Below are positions 23,958 to 35,976 of a stretch of DNA of 64,000 bases, piece by piece. The position numbers and the translations under genes were made by a program. The notes under the pieces are model-generated. The model was not told the origin of the DNA and did no database searches. It saw only the letters and a list, made by a program, of their open reading frames with translations. The stretch's first letter is position 1; every line of letters starts with the position of its first letter. Source of the DNA: Branchiostoma belcheri (lineage: Eukaryota > Chordata > Leptocardii > Amphioxiformes > Branchiostomatidae); contig NW_017802379.1 of the NCBI RefSeq assembly GCF_001625305.1, forward strand, positions 3,806,223 to 3,870,222, read 5' to 3'.

Positions 23958-26281
23958 ATGTCCTCGTCCGTTGTCATGGCGCTTGTCGGCAGTTTCGTTC
24001 TCCTGAACGTCGTCTGCGTTGTTACGGCAATGTCGGAAAGGACGTCGGAGGAGGGCCCGAAGAATCCAGGTCCGCAGGTGAGAAAACAAACTACCTTAAG
24101 CTTTGTTACAGCAATTGATTTTTTGCTGGATGACCAAGTTGAACAATATCATTGGAATAGAGGATCAAATTATCCCAACAATAGCAGGTACAACCTTAAA
24201 ATACGGTAGCTTTGGGTAGGATAATCTATAAAGCTGATATAGTACATGTATGTTCAACACTCCGTAACGGAGTGCACTTCCAAATGGTCGGTTAGATGAA
24301 GGCCATCAACTCTATCGTATGTGCAGGCAGTATCCGTCTGCTTTGGGATTTGAGTTGCAGAAATTTCGAACTAACCAATAACACTTAACAGATCGAACCT
24401 ATGTGGTGCCGGTGTTCGCTTCGGTTAACAGAAACACACTTCCTTGCTGCGTATGTCCCTTCCCTATTGAGAGCTGTAGTACATTTCAAAAGAAGATGGA
24501 CACGTCAAATGTGCCGAAAATATCATTATGCCGTTTCTAGTACATATGGGAAATTCTTACCCTCTATTAACTCTCCCCACTCATTGACGCACCCAGTGAA
24601 GGTTATGAGGCATTTCACACCCCTACTCAGATGCTATCTATCTGTCAATATCTTTGAGACTCTCGCCATTAAACCTTTTCTATACAAAGGTACAGACCAT
24701 GGATGTATAAAACACTTATACCTCCAAGTAAAGACAAATAGGTCTGTATGAAAGTACTCCCGTGTCACTAATATTCCATTTCGATAATGGGAGACTTTCA
24801 CCTTCTGCTGTGCACATTGTCACTTTTCCTTTACAACAAAGCCGTGATTGATCGTCGTTGGCATCGTTGTAAAAAGCCCAAGTTGATGCACTTTACTGAT
24901 AGCAAAATCGTGTAGCTCTCCTTGTAAATGGCTTTTCTTTCATGATCTTTAGCGCTGTTTCTTGTGATACCAGGCTCTTAAAGTAAGATCACACTTCTGA
25001 AAGGGGAAAAGACTCCCCTATGGTGTCGTTTATGCACTAGACGGAATTATCTTGTTTCTAAACGCATATGGAGATATACTTTTGAAGTAAAAAGAGCCTG
25101 GACGTAACAGTCAGAACTTGTGCGTGGTTCTCCGTAAACATTTTTTTTACTTGGAAAAGTGTAGATTGTATGATACATCCCATCTTAAAGCTGCTGGAGA
25201 AGCCACAGCGGGGAATTGTTTATGGCAGGACCCAGGGTCCTCATTCCTGTAGTTTAAGAATATCGACCTATATGTTAGAAATTGTCTAGCAGTAAAGTTA
25301 CTAGTACCTTGTATCTATCCCCAAAAGCCGTGTCTGAGGGAAGGTAAGCAGTGCGGTCTGTACTTCCACCGGGGTGAAGTCATCAGTCCCACCTGCTGCA
25401 AGCCGCTGGTGTGTGGGTATCAGGACTGGGAGTACTACTGTCTCAGACAGTAAGTAAAACACGTACCAATTGTTTCTGGATGCCATCGGATCCTAGTTAG
25501 TTTACGCCTGGGCTCCAATATTCCAATACTCCTAATTTGGCCGTCTTGGGTGATACTATGCTTACCACATGTACTTTCTGCACTTCTTGAATGCAGGAAT
25601 AAAAGACTGTAATACCATGTTTCAAGTCTTATTACAACGTTTATGTGGTGCCTATTTCGAAAATACCTTACATGTTACTTTTTCGCCCTCAATTAGATTA
25701 GGTGTTTACAGAGGATGTCATCCATAATTTACTTGCCGTGGTTTAATATGGGTGTTGACAAACAAGATTGTCCATGTTTTATAGGCTTCGAATGTTATTT
25801 TATCTGATTCCGTGTTTCATCGTCGAGGATTACTTCTATCGCTGGCGTTCCCCAGAGTCTAAGTGATATGTTCGGAACTTGACAGCCGTCCTTTGATCAA
25901 CGGAAGCACTTCCAAATCTTACTCGGAGCTCCAAATTAGCCTGCTCGGTTCTCAGCTGGCTTCTGCAACACTACAACACATGAAAGACCAGATCACGGTC
26001 TCAAACAAATTGTACCAGACAAGCTCGTAGTTAGACACCTTTTGTTTGACGTCTGTAATGATGTTAACTGGAAGTACACTCCTCACTAGACGTGCAGAAA
26101 CGTTTTGGGCATACAAACAACGTACATGGGTGTTTGCAGACGTTCCTAAACCTAAAACTCACTCCTGTAGTGCGATTGTTCGGGTTAACAGGAACCATAC
26201 ACATGCATCTGTGTTTTTCCCGCCTTTTACAGGGAGGAGTTCCTGAGAGGTGCGCTGTTCGGCAAACGTGGGGCGCCTTGA
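23958..26281 (+). CDS. Secreted six-cysteine (knottin-like) peptide precursor with amidation site
   Basis: Proposed three-exon gene, 96 residues: 23958-24077, 25328-25449, 26233-26281, all with GT..AG borders and compatible phases. Exon 1 encodes a signal peptide (VVMALVGSFVLLNVVCVVTA) and a short acidic spacer. Exon 2 holds six cysteines spaced C-x6-C-x13-CC-x4-C-x8-C, the pattern of inhibitor-cystine-knot peptides. Exon 3 encodes EEFLRGALFGKRGAP then stop: GKR is a classic prohormone cleavage and amidation signal, predicting a Phe-amide C-terminus. If intron 2 is retained, an in-frame TAA at 25451 ends the protein right after the knot, losing the amidated tail. A TATA box lies at 23889. I recognise no named family; a secreted neuropeptide, hormone or host-defence peptide are all possible. 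The role is inferred from architecture only. Confidence 0.62.
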
Positions 26282-26808
26282 AACCGCACACAACTTCCTT
26301 CTGCCTCTGATTGGCCAATGCCGGACTGGCATACTTACTTTAGAAAAGAAGAACTGAACAGGTTCAAATATATTAAGTCAGACACCGTCAAATAACTTGT
26401 CTCTGTGATAGGATGCTAATAAGTAGTAACTAATGTAAACAAAATCAAGAATTTAACAAAGTGTTCATCATTTTATTAAAAATGTATAAAAGCAGGTATT
26501 TAGCACCAGTACTGAAATTTGTTCCCCGAGCCACAATACTAGTAGATTCTAAGATCAGCTTGAGAGCAGTATGGCAAGGTAACATGTAAGACATATTGCT
26601 ACTTCCTTCTGTTGGACTTACTAGTATAAGATAAGGTTCCCAAACTACGATACTTTAAGATGGTACTCCGTCCTTTGTAACTAGAACTAGACTGAGCTAT
26701 GCTACGTAACGTTTTGCTACAACTACCAGAGTTTTATTCTAAGACTAAGACTTATTCAATGTTCAACAATGAAATGTTACTACATGTAAGTAAAGTCTAT
26801 CAGTAGCA

Positions 26809-26814
26809 AATAAA
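26809..26814 (+). terminator. Possible polyadenylation signal of the peptide gene
   Basis: A plus-strand AATAAA 528 bp beyond the stop. The assignment is tentative. Confidence 0.3.
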
Positions 26815-26995
26815 AATACAAATCATAGTCTACCATAACTGTTCCCCATCCCTTACATTATGGCGACTCCTGCATACTTTCAGACAATTACTTTCTACTA
26901 GATCAATAACATTGTTTCCGAAATATGGCTCGTGATTTTCAAAGAGAAACATGTGGTGGTTCCCGATCTATCTGGCCGCCTAAGGTTGTCTGCCG

Positions 26996-29810
26996 TTACA
27001 ACTCCTCGTGGTTGAGGGGCATGCCGGCCACGATCACCACTGCTGACAACCGGTTACCAAACTTGCCGTCGACTTGGGTCACTGGAGACAAATTAAAAAG
27101 AATGATCATAATTTTACTATTTGTTCAATTCAATAACAAAATTTGAAACTTCTTTATGTACCGTGATTGTCCGTGAAAAACAGTTGTTGTCTCTTACCAA
27201 GAACAATTCATACATCTGTCAAAATTATTGTGTTATTATGTTGCTTATTTTTCGAACATTGAAATACTGGCTAGACATGGTCACTCACCTTCCATTTTGT
27301 CCTCATCTACACTGTACTCTTCCTGGGACAACTTGGTGTCAGGGTCACTCTGTGGAACAAATTACGATTCAAAAACATTCAACAGGTGTTCGAATGCCAG
27401 AAGATAGCTTTAATATATTTCATTTCATCAGAACTAGTGCTAACGTCAACCCTGTGCTTATCAATAGCACCCAAACCAATGATTGTTTACCAATTTACTA
27501 TGGATTTCGAAATACGTACATGTACCGTTGTTTGTTTGTTTGTTTGTTTCTTTTTCTGTTTTTTTTTGTTGTTTTTTTGGCGGCCAATAGACAAAAACGC
27601 CATATCCCTATCAAAGATCCTTCAAAGTCGCTTGTCTAAGCCCTTGTTTGCTATAGCTCAAATGCTATGTACATGTTATAATAAACATTTGATTTCGCTC
27701 TCTTTCGCGTAAACAACGGATGGCGCTGATCATGTAGTACTTACGTAGACTTCTGTGTATCCATAGCGGGTGGCGTCACCTTTGACCTTCAGGTGGAACT
27801 TCTGGAACGCCACCTCTGACGTCAGACCTTGTCTGGAAGGAAGAAGAGAAAAGTGTAAATCGAAATCCAGACAGCATTTCCGTGAAGCTTAACAAATGAT
27901 GAAAATATTCTGTCAAGTTTGAAACATATTACAAAAAGAAAGTCCAAAATAATATGGGTTGACTTTGAACTTATTTTAATACCAGGTGTATTTGTTATGT
28001 TTTAGTGAGCTTGATAGATATTTCAAAGGTTTTTTAATAGACTATGTGATAACTGGGTCCTCCATATCGATTGGTTGTTGGTCTCCTTGGGCAGTATTGC
28101 CTAACATTTGACTTTTCTGTCTGAGTTTAAACTAAATTATACTGTACACAAGCGACTAGCCATAGGCAGCGTAAAATGTAGTTGTCGCATGTAGGAAGAA
28201 ACTTTCAAAGCAACACTGCCCTCGAAAGGTCTTTGAACTGTACTATACTTACCCATACCATGTTCTTTCTCGTATGTTGTGTCGAGGATCTTCGAGCACA
28301 TAACCCTTGTATTGTCCAAAATTTGCCATGAAATTTCCCAAACAAAACTGTTCTGTTCTCAAAACGTTCTTCTTTTTTTATGTTATTCATGGACTAAACT
28401 ACATACGAAAGCTAAGCAGTTTCTTGCTGTAATCTTTGCAAATTCTAATGTTATTTCATGTTAAGTAGCGTTCGGATCTTCCAAAGCTACAGCTTTACAT
28501 CAGCTTGCTAATCCGGTTTTTTTTTGTGATAATTGCTCAATTTTTATAGTTGTTGACAATGTCTACTGTTTGGATCCATGGAGTGCGTTTAGAAAACGGG
28601 TGCATTGAAGATGGCGTCTACTCGCAACGAAGATGGCACCTACACGCATCGGCAGCTTCATAAATGGCCATACTACCTTTCTGCCTGGCAGGAATATGCA
28701 CTGTCATCCGGACTTCTTGTCAATGTTAGCCTCCATTCCTACAACAGGAAAGACGATTCAGACGGCTGTTATAGGTGGGTCATTCACCCTGAGATAAGGG
28801 TGAAATGGTGAGTAACATGGCGGTCTTGACAAACAGATGTCAATCATCCTCCTCATTTAGCTGTTTTGAATCTTCATCTACAAGTAACGTTTCAGTCAAA
28901 CTAAAGCCAAACGCTGTAGTAATTGCTCCAAATTTGGTAGAATGTTGTTGACACCTGCAACCAAGTCCGTCATCTTACCCGCGGTCACGTGATGATCACG
29001 TGGCCATTCTTACCGTTCGTTGTTGCAGAAGAAGTGACAGGAGTAGGCACTCCCGTCAGGGCTTACGGTCAAGGAAATTCTCCATTCCTACAACAAGAAG
29101 TGCACTTCTGTCAGATTAGTTTAGACACATGTAGAAGACTTTGATGACGTAGCAGCGACTTCCTCTGGTCACCATCTTGAAAAAGACACTTTCTGGAAAG
29201 ACTGAGTCATTCGCCACTCCTCTGGATAAGGGGACCATAATCATTTGTAGTTAGAATATATCATAACTTCGGTGTGACAAAGCCAGCAGCGCCGTGGTAA
29301 CACGAATGCTTTTTGCTGTATTTCTGTGAAAATAATTTACGGTAATGAAAACGTTCGACAAAATTTACGTCAAACAAGGATAAAACAAACAAATATTGCC
29401 CATTATTAATTATTTCTCTCAAATGTAGAAAACAAGACTACCAATAAATGTACTGTTCAATTATGATTGTAAGTTAGTTTCAACACGTTGTAACATATGT
29501 ATAAATATATTGTCTAATCAGTGGCACAATCAACAAATTAAAAATGGTTCTACGATATATTACCTAGTACAAGAATTTCCTAAAACTATCAAGGGGGTCA
29601 TCTCCGAACAGACGTTGAAAGGCAAGATCGTAACGAAAGCCGTTTGTAACAAAAAACGGAGAGTTTAAGAACGTAACGATTTAGCCTTCCAACATTCGCT
29701 TGTAGATTATCAAAGCCATGGCACGGAATATTTCAGGAGCAGAAACTGACCTCGTCTGTGACGTTGATGGGCTTGGCTGCGTAAGTGAAACTGCAGGAGA
29801 AGTGCTCGTC
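26996..29810 (-). CDS. MYDGF: MYDGF-like, downstream exon set B (ends HEEL)
   Basis: Minus-strand exons: 29751-29810, 28677-28738 (or the alternative 29014-29087), 27745-27832, 27289-27349, 26996-27081. They encode the whole mature myeloid-derived growth factor domain: FSCSFTYAAKP, EWRLTLTRSPDDSAYSC, FQKFHLKVKGDATRYGY, LSQEEYSVDED, then VVIVAGMPLNHEEL and stop. The first cysteine (FSCSF) and second (YSCQA) match the disulfide pair of human MYDGF, whose own tail is RTEL. HEEL is a KDEL-type ER-retrieval tail. I find no signal-peptide exon of its own: 29811-30528 has no ATG-started frame ending in a phase-0 donor. The first coding exon here starts in phase 0, as does set A, so both could be spliced to the exon at 34453-34662. 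A minus-strand AATAAA is at 26733-26738. The alternative is a paralogue that has lost its leader. Confidence 0.8.
29014..29087 (-). CDS. MYDGF: Alternative exon 3 of MYDGF set B
   Basis: A 74-nt exon with acceptor GTAG and donor GTAAGA, encoding EWRISLTVSPDGSAYSC followed by HFFCNNE. It is a clear duplicate of exon 28677-28738 (62 nt) and of exon 31426-31493 in set A. It starts in phase 0 and ends in phase 2 like them. Including both would shift the frame (74+62 is not a multiple of 3), so the two should be used alternatively. This version adds a cysteine. Confidence 0.72.
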
Positions 29811-30528
29811 CTGAAACACCAAATGTTAAGTGTTAAGCCTTACGAAAGTAAACAGTGTGTAAATCAAGAGTGTGTGTAGTAGTGAGGATAGTTGGTTGGT
29901 CAAGTCTTTAAGCCGTATACTGGGGACAAAAAACAGCTAACCGAAACTCTGCAATTATCCAATCTGCGTGGTTTGTACTATCGTGCGTATGAAGTACTGG
30001 TATTAATCAATGATGGCAATAAAAAATGCACAACACATAGAAAGTGACAGAACATTTATTGCTGTAAACAATTCGCTGCTACCAGAAGGTAATCTCACAA
30101 GGCACGTGTTTCATCAAAAGTACATTTTTGCCACATGGACATGCATATAAAAGAGAGTTCTATCTTTCCACAGTTCACTGACACTGTAACGTTTCCACAA
30201 GTTTACATAGCAGCTCAGTACAGTACTCAATAGTCAGCTAAAACAGAAGTACTAATCTGTGATCTTTATCAGATCTTGATCCACAGAAATTACCTTACGT
30301 CCACTATATCATATGGACAGTATTTGAAACTATAGAATTACGTGGCTTTGAGTCTTTCCCTCTGAGATATATCCCTAACATTCCATTCCTAACATCACTA
30401 CTTCAACGAGATTACGTCATGTTAGTGTGATTGCAAAACTTAATATCTAAAAAACTAAACTGGCGTGATTGTTATTGTTGCATATTTTTTCTTGAGAAGT
30501 AAGGAAGAAGGCTAAAGTCTTAGTGACG

Positions 30529-33500
30529 TCACAGCTCATCGTGGTCTTGTTGTATCGCCGTCACCAAGAAGATTGCAGACACTTTCCCGCCAAATTTTTC
30601 AGGAGCACTTGAAACTGAAAAGGGAGGAAAATATTGCTCAGTCATTTCAAGTGTTTTCTTCCAAACGATAACAGTCTTTCTGGTGAATAATACAGTAGAT
30701 GCATTATCATTAGATAGCTTTAACAATGTTTTGAGTTAGATGTTCAAGTGGTAGGTGTAACAAGTCGTTCAGTGTAATGTAGCCAGATGCCGCCGCGCCG
30801 CGTGCCTGCGAAGCTGGTGTGTTATGCCAAAGGGCGGTTATTCTGGCCATACAGATACAGAATACACTAGGTGACAAAGGATAGACCCAGATGGAAGAAA
30901 AAAGTCATGGCGTTATATACATGTATGTCATGCAAGGGACGAAGAGGATAAGTTTACTACAGTAAGTATTCTGTAGAGGAGATGTTTTATAAGTAAGGTT
31001 CTTACCCTCCAAAGCTTTCTCGTCCACCACGAACTCAGACGTGTCCAGTTTCACCTCCTCGCCCTTCTGTGAGGGGAAAGGAAGTCACGTATCAATAACT
31101 GAATACTAGTAACTCGTGCATACATCTTTACTAAAGGCCGGAAATCCATTCCTTAGTTTACTGTAAAATGATTGTGAAGACAATCAAACGAAATATCAAC
31201 ATCCAAGACAAGTCATCTACTCACATAAATGTCGCTGTATCCAAACACCTGGCGTCCCTTCACCTTCAGCTGGAAGTGCTCAAGCATCAGATCAGACCTC
31301 TGCTCTTGCCTGTGGAAAAATAAAATTGTGTGAGGATAGCTAATCGTACGACCTCACTGGTTACATAACATACGAATTGAATGTTGTAAAAAAAGCCAAG
31401 ACAATTCAAAAGAAGAAGACGATACCTTTCTACCCTGAGTTGGCAGGAATATGCACTTCCATCCGGGCTCATCGTCATGGTCAGTCTCCATTCCTGGTGG
31501 GAAATTATGTTCATCAGTCACTAACGGATTTACCTGTCCGTAGGTTATTTTTATTTCCGAGTAGGCTGTCTTTTTCCGTTGCGTTCATTTGTAACCACTG
31601 TCAAACTAACGGAAATACAACAAGCTTGATTTGCATTCGTGTACATGTGAGTTAAAAAAGTTTTTTCCTTGAAATACATTCTAGAAACACACCGCTAAAA
31701 TTGGTGATATTTCTGCTATGACAATTAGCTGTCAATCATTCTGACGTCACTCACCTCAGACGGCACCCCGCCCGGTCTGGCAGCGTACGTCAGGACACAC
31801 CCGAACTTGTCGTCCTGGAAAACAAGCATTCAGAATCAAAGGTCAAGGGTGCAATGTCAGGGGCGGTAGGAGAAATCAGACTGTCAAGCAAGTAAAACCA
31901 GTACAAATGTTAGCCAAGGTCAAACCAATTTCTTCGATCGCAGCTCAATCATCACCGATCTAACACCGTAGGTACACAGATCGTAAAATTTGCTGTTACT
32001 TTGGATGCCATGTTGTTGTTGCATTTGTTCATGATTAATGTGGTTAGAACTACTAATATTTAAAGCTCCTTGATACGACATAGGACTGGTGTTCTATGTT
32101 TCTTTTCATTTCCTCTCTTCAAGTCTAAACACACGAAACGCAAAGCCGCTGAAGGAAAGCAGATGATCGGAAGAACTGTACCAACCTGGGGGACGTCTGG
32201 ATGTCAGGACAGCCGACTGAATTATCGCCATATCAAAACGCGAGAGGCCATGGATTACTTACAGTGCCCCTCTCCCTTGGCTTGACACGATCCCTCGTCG
32301 CTCGAAACATACGGAAACTTCGGACTGCGACTTTCTATTTGCACGGCCACTTCCGTATCTGTCGACCCGTCTACCTGTCCAATATCCCGTTGGCGGAAAC
32401 GGACTAGACTACGCGCACATGCAAACGCACAACAAAAGACAGCTACTTTTAGCTGTATTCTAAAACAATACCCTACCATCTATTTTTTATCAATAAAAAT
32501 CTACAGATGAATGATGGAAATTGATAGGTGATCAATGAATCTGCGATCGACAAATCAGTCATAGTCATGGAATATAAAACTGGTTAGTGTTGGTCTTGGT
32601 TGCGTGTCAAGCGCAAATACGTCAGAGACATCAGAGACATACCGACGGCATAGTTTACTAGTATGCTCGTCATGCATATGTTGCAAAAGGCGTTGATAAT
32701 AAGGCATGTGGTCTATGAATAAATTTTGCACACGTCTGATGCAGGAACACCGGCTGTGGCTCTTGACCTTGTATTCAGACAGGCGGAAAGACGTACATAT
32801 TTTCTTTGGAGATGTTTGCCAAACTGCAAAGCTACTGAAAGATATGGTCCCGAAACTCCGATATAAATAGCTGCTGTAAATTATGTTAGCTTTATGAACG
32901 TCTTCACAACAGGCCTTGTGGATGGTGTATTGCATATTACTATTGCATAATTTGCGTTTTGGCAATATCACAGAGCTTTACAGGGGGTTACGTTTATCTA
33001 GAGTCTGATGGAGTCGTGATAAGAAACCAAATCTTCACAAAAACGAGACAAATGTCTCAGACCTTGGCTTGGCACAACATTTTTCTTATTCCAGGGGCGT
33101 TCGGACTTACTGTTTTCAAAACAGTTTACGAGAAATGAACAAGTTAGGAGTTGACATCCTCCTTCGCAGGGCTAAAATCCTCCGGTTCGGTTCCTTCGGG
33201 TTTACCCCGAAGGAACCGAACCGGAGGATTTTAGCCCTGCGAAGGAGCCCGAAGGAACCGAACCGGAGGATTTTAGCCCTGCGAAGGAGGATGGGAGTTG
33301 AAGAAACTTGCTAAAATGTAGGTCAAACGTGTTTTCAATCAAATACTAGCATCCTGTTGTAATAACCCAAGCAAGGTGACACAACAAGTAATCATTTCAA
33401 AGTACACAAGCGGCTTTGTTTCGTCAACACGCTTCCCGCAGAGATGTAAAGTAATTTTCTTCTGCGACGATTGTCATGCACAGGAACTTTTCCCCACATG

Positions 33501-34662
33501 CAAATCTGCCACTGTAGAAAAGAAAACAGTACATAATCGCCCAAGTGTCAACTGCACACCGGGATGGCACCGGGGATTAGGGGAGGTTCATGAATAGTGT
33601 CGCGGGGGACTGGCAAATCTCAAAATAACGTCATGCAACAAGGCTCGGATTTTGTGCTATAGTTGTTCTTTCATTCTTCGCTTGTTCGTTCATTCGTTTA
33701 TTGATTTGTTTGTTTATTTGTTTTCGCATGGGAGTCACTGTAGAACACAACATCCTGCCTCTTAGACTTAGATATTCATATATTTTGCTACAAGTTAAAG
33801 ATGTAACGGTCCGTCCCTAGAATTTCTGCATTCGTGTCATTGTCGCCATGTCTTTGTTATTCTCAGCAATGTATAATGAGTGAAATACAGTGATGAAAAG
33901 AGCTTTTAAAAAGTTAATAGTAGTTGAATTTCTATTTCTAGTAGCCTCGAACCCCGTCTACCCATATTACATGGTCCGTCCCCGACACGCCAGGGGACTG
34001 CCACGTCGACTGACTTCCCCCAGTCCTTGTAAAACGGACTCGGATTCCGCAGTCCAACCAATGGGACGCGGGATGCAAATGTCAACAAATAACTTCCAGA
34101 CGTTTCAGGGGTGAAAAGCCGGCTGGAAGAATCCAGAATCCCCTAGCATAGTGCCACATAAACATGTTTTATACAATATTAATTGCTTCCTTTCTCAGAG
34201 AAGAGATGTACAGAAGAATATAGGATTGCGATATATAAAACGTGGAGTTGAAACTTAAACAAAGAAAGAACTATAGCTAAGAAAATGTAGATGAAGACAT
34301 ATGCATATATGCAAAATCGACAGATTTTCAAAGACTGTTTATCTGTGTAGTTCTTTTCAAATCACGATAATGATAGCCAAACATATCCCATACAACACAA
34401 AGTTAGTCATATCATAGACAATGTGACGATAACTACTGTAGTTCAGACTCACCAACTTTCTCTCAAACGTCATAGTCTCTCCATTAGCGATGAGGTCGAA
34501 GGCTTCGGCATGAAGACCCTCCTCGAAGTGACTCCACTTCTCCTTCTTATTCACCTTCTTGTACTCCTGGAACTCTGGGTCTTGGTTCTTCTTAGCCGAC
34601 TTGGAAACCGTCAGACAGACCATGAAGGAGAGAAGGACACAGAAGGTGAAGAAACGCGCCAT
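30529..34662 (-). CDS. MYDGF: Myeloid-derived growth factor homologue, set A (ends HDEL)
   Basis: Six minus-strand exons: 34453-34662, 31755-31814, 31426-31493, 31225-31309, 31006-31066, 30529-30614. They join in frame to about 189 residues (human 173). Exon 1 gives a signal peptide (MARFFTFCVLLSFMVCLTVS), a charged spacer and FDLIANGETMTFERKL. The following exons give FGCVLTYAARPGG, EWRLTMTMSPDGSAYSC, FQLKVKGRQVFGYSD, LDTSEFVVDEKALE, and AIFLVTAIQQDHDEL then stop. The cysteine pair and the order of strands match MYDGF, a secretory-pathway protein reported as a paracrine survival factor. HDEL is a strong ER-retrieval tail, so ER/Golgi residence is likely. An in-frame ATG 75 bases upstream (34737) would precede the signal peptide and is less likely. 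A minus-strand AATAAA sits at 30055-30060. Set B follows directly. Confidence 0.88.
33155..33293. repeat. Perfect 42-bp hairpin with a third direct copy
   Basis: Inside the long first intron of the MYDGF locus. Arm 33159-33200 is the exact reverse complement of 33206-33247 (5-base spacer TTTAC). A further direct copy of the latter fills 33248-33289. Outer bases CATCCTC and GAGGATG also pair, suggesting an original hairpin whose 3' arm was duplicated. Confidence 0.9.
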
Positions 34663-35976
34663 GTTGTGTCGGGGTAGCGGGAGAGGATGTGGTGACTGTG
34701 CTAGCTGTCCTCGGTACAGACGCCGTCTGGACTTCACAGGCGGTACGCTCTGTTGCCGGTAGTGATATCTGACCTCTCAAGATCCAGGACCAGTCCAAGT
34801 GGGAACCGCTAAGGGGTGGGTTATGACCAAGTTAAACTGTTTAAAAGTCCTACGGAACATGTCATTGCTTCTAACCATTTAATTAAGAGTCTATACTATT
34901 AATGTAGACTTGTTTTTTATTACTTTTATTTGAATTTCGTGTGATAGATATTGTGTATTAGAAGCTTGTTTTTCCGTGTGTCCCATCTTTTGTAGTGGAC
35001 TTGTCCAAGATTCCAGAGGGGGCGACCCTCTCGCCAATGGTAACTTGCCAAGTCGAAGATGGAAAGGCATCCACGTGGCCAGTTTACTTCCAAGATAACG
35101 GTACAGTATCTGGCACACGTGTCCTTCCATGTCATTGCCTACGTGGAAATGTAGCGTTCATCTAAAGGAATGTGGTTCCATCTAATACATGTACATGGGT
35201 CGTACAAGTCTTCCAAGACCTTTAATATAAGTTCTTCTCTGGTGGCCTGGTCGGCAAAAGAACTCCGGTACATCAAGGACATTATAATGTCCTTGGGTAC
35301 ATGTAGAAGTGATGTGCCAGAAAGAAAGAGCCTACCAAGGAGGCAAGTTTTCTGGCATCCCTGCAATGACATCGCACTTGGTAGTCTCTTCCAGGCTGCG
35401 GAAGTGGCTGGAAAGAGAATAAATTTGGTCCGCTAAAAGGAGCGCCTCCCCCCGTTACGCAATTGGTAGAGTCCGTTTATTTCGCCAATGTCGGGTGTGA
35501 AAATGTTCGTGAGTTGCTCACCCCCGCCCCCAGTTTTAGGGAACAATTTCGGTTTCTGGCTCCCCGAATATTTCGAGAAAATCGCCCCAGAGGGACACAT
35601 ACTACTAGTACCTACGACTCCTGAAAATACTACAGTCACCCGGTCAAGCTACACTTGACCGTGACATGGTCTTAAAGCGCCGCCCAGTGACGGGTAAAGT
35701 ACTGCAGCCACTGGCTTCCATCCACACACGTGACACGCTTCATCTGTACCGTGACATGAGTCACATGATCTCACCAGAGGTATCTCAGCAAACTTCTCAG
35801 CAAGAGTATACTACCTTGGTAGTCCTACAGACATGTCTTATATTCATACATATTTGACATGGCCAACTATGTATAAGTTTCCGTGAAGGGCGGGCGTTCT
35901 AGGTTAGTCTCACTTGCATAGTCAGAAACTATCAGACATGTCTGTAGTATACTCTTGTACTTTTCTTCATTTATGT
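34663..35976. other. Upstream of MYDGF; repeat debris
   Basis: The promoter of MYDGF must lie near 34663-34900, but no core element is obvious. At about 35655-35720 there is a copy of a short repeat (core AAAGCGCCGCCCAGTGA) found twice in reverse orientation at 36925-37080. A tRNA-like fragment near 35450 is too degenerate to call. No gene is supported. Confidence 0.4.

Noticed and set aside
28605..28811. Plus-strand open frame in the MYDGF locus
   Set aside because: Antisense shadow of the MYDGF exon at 28677-28738.
30085..30150. Possible leader exon for MYDGF set B (ATG followed by a GTGAGA donor)
   Set aside because: Its donor would be phase 2, incompatible with the phase-0 first exon of set B, and it encodes no signal peptide.
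35440..35520. tRNA-like segment (CAATTGGTAGAG)
   Set aside because: Only the D-arm resembles a tRNA; no acceptor stem or good B box, so neither a tRNA nor a defined SINE can be supported.
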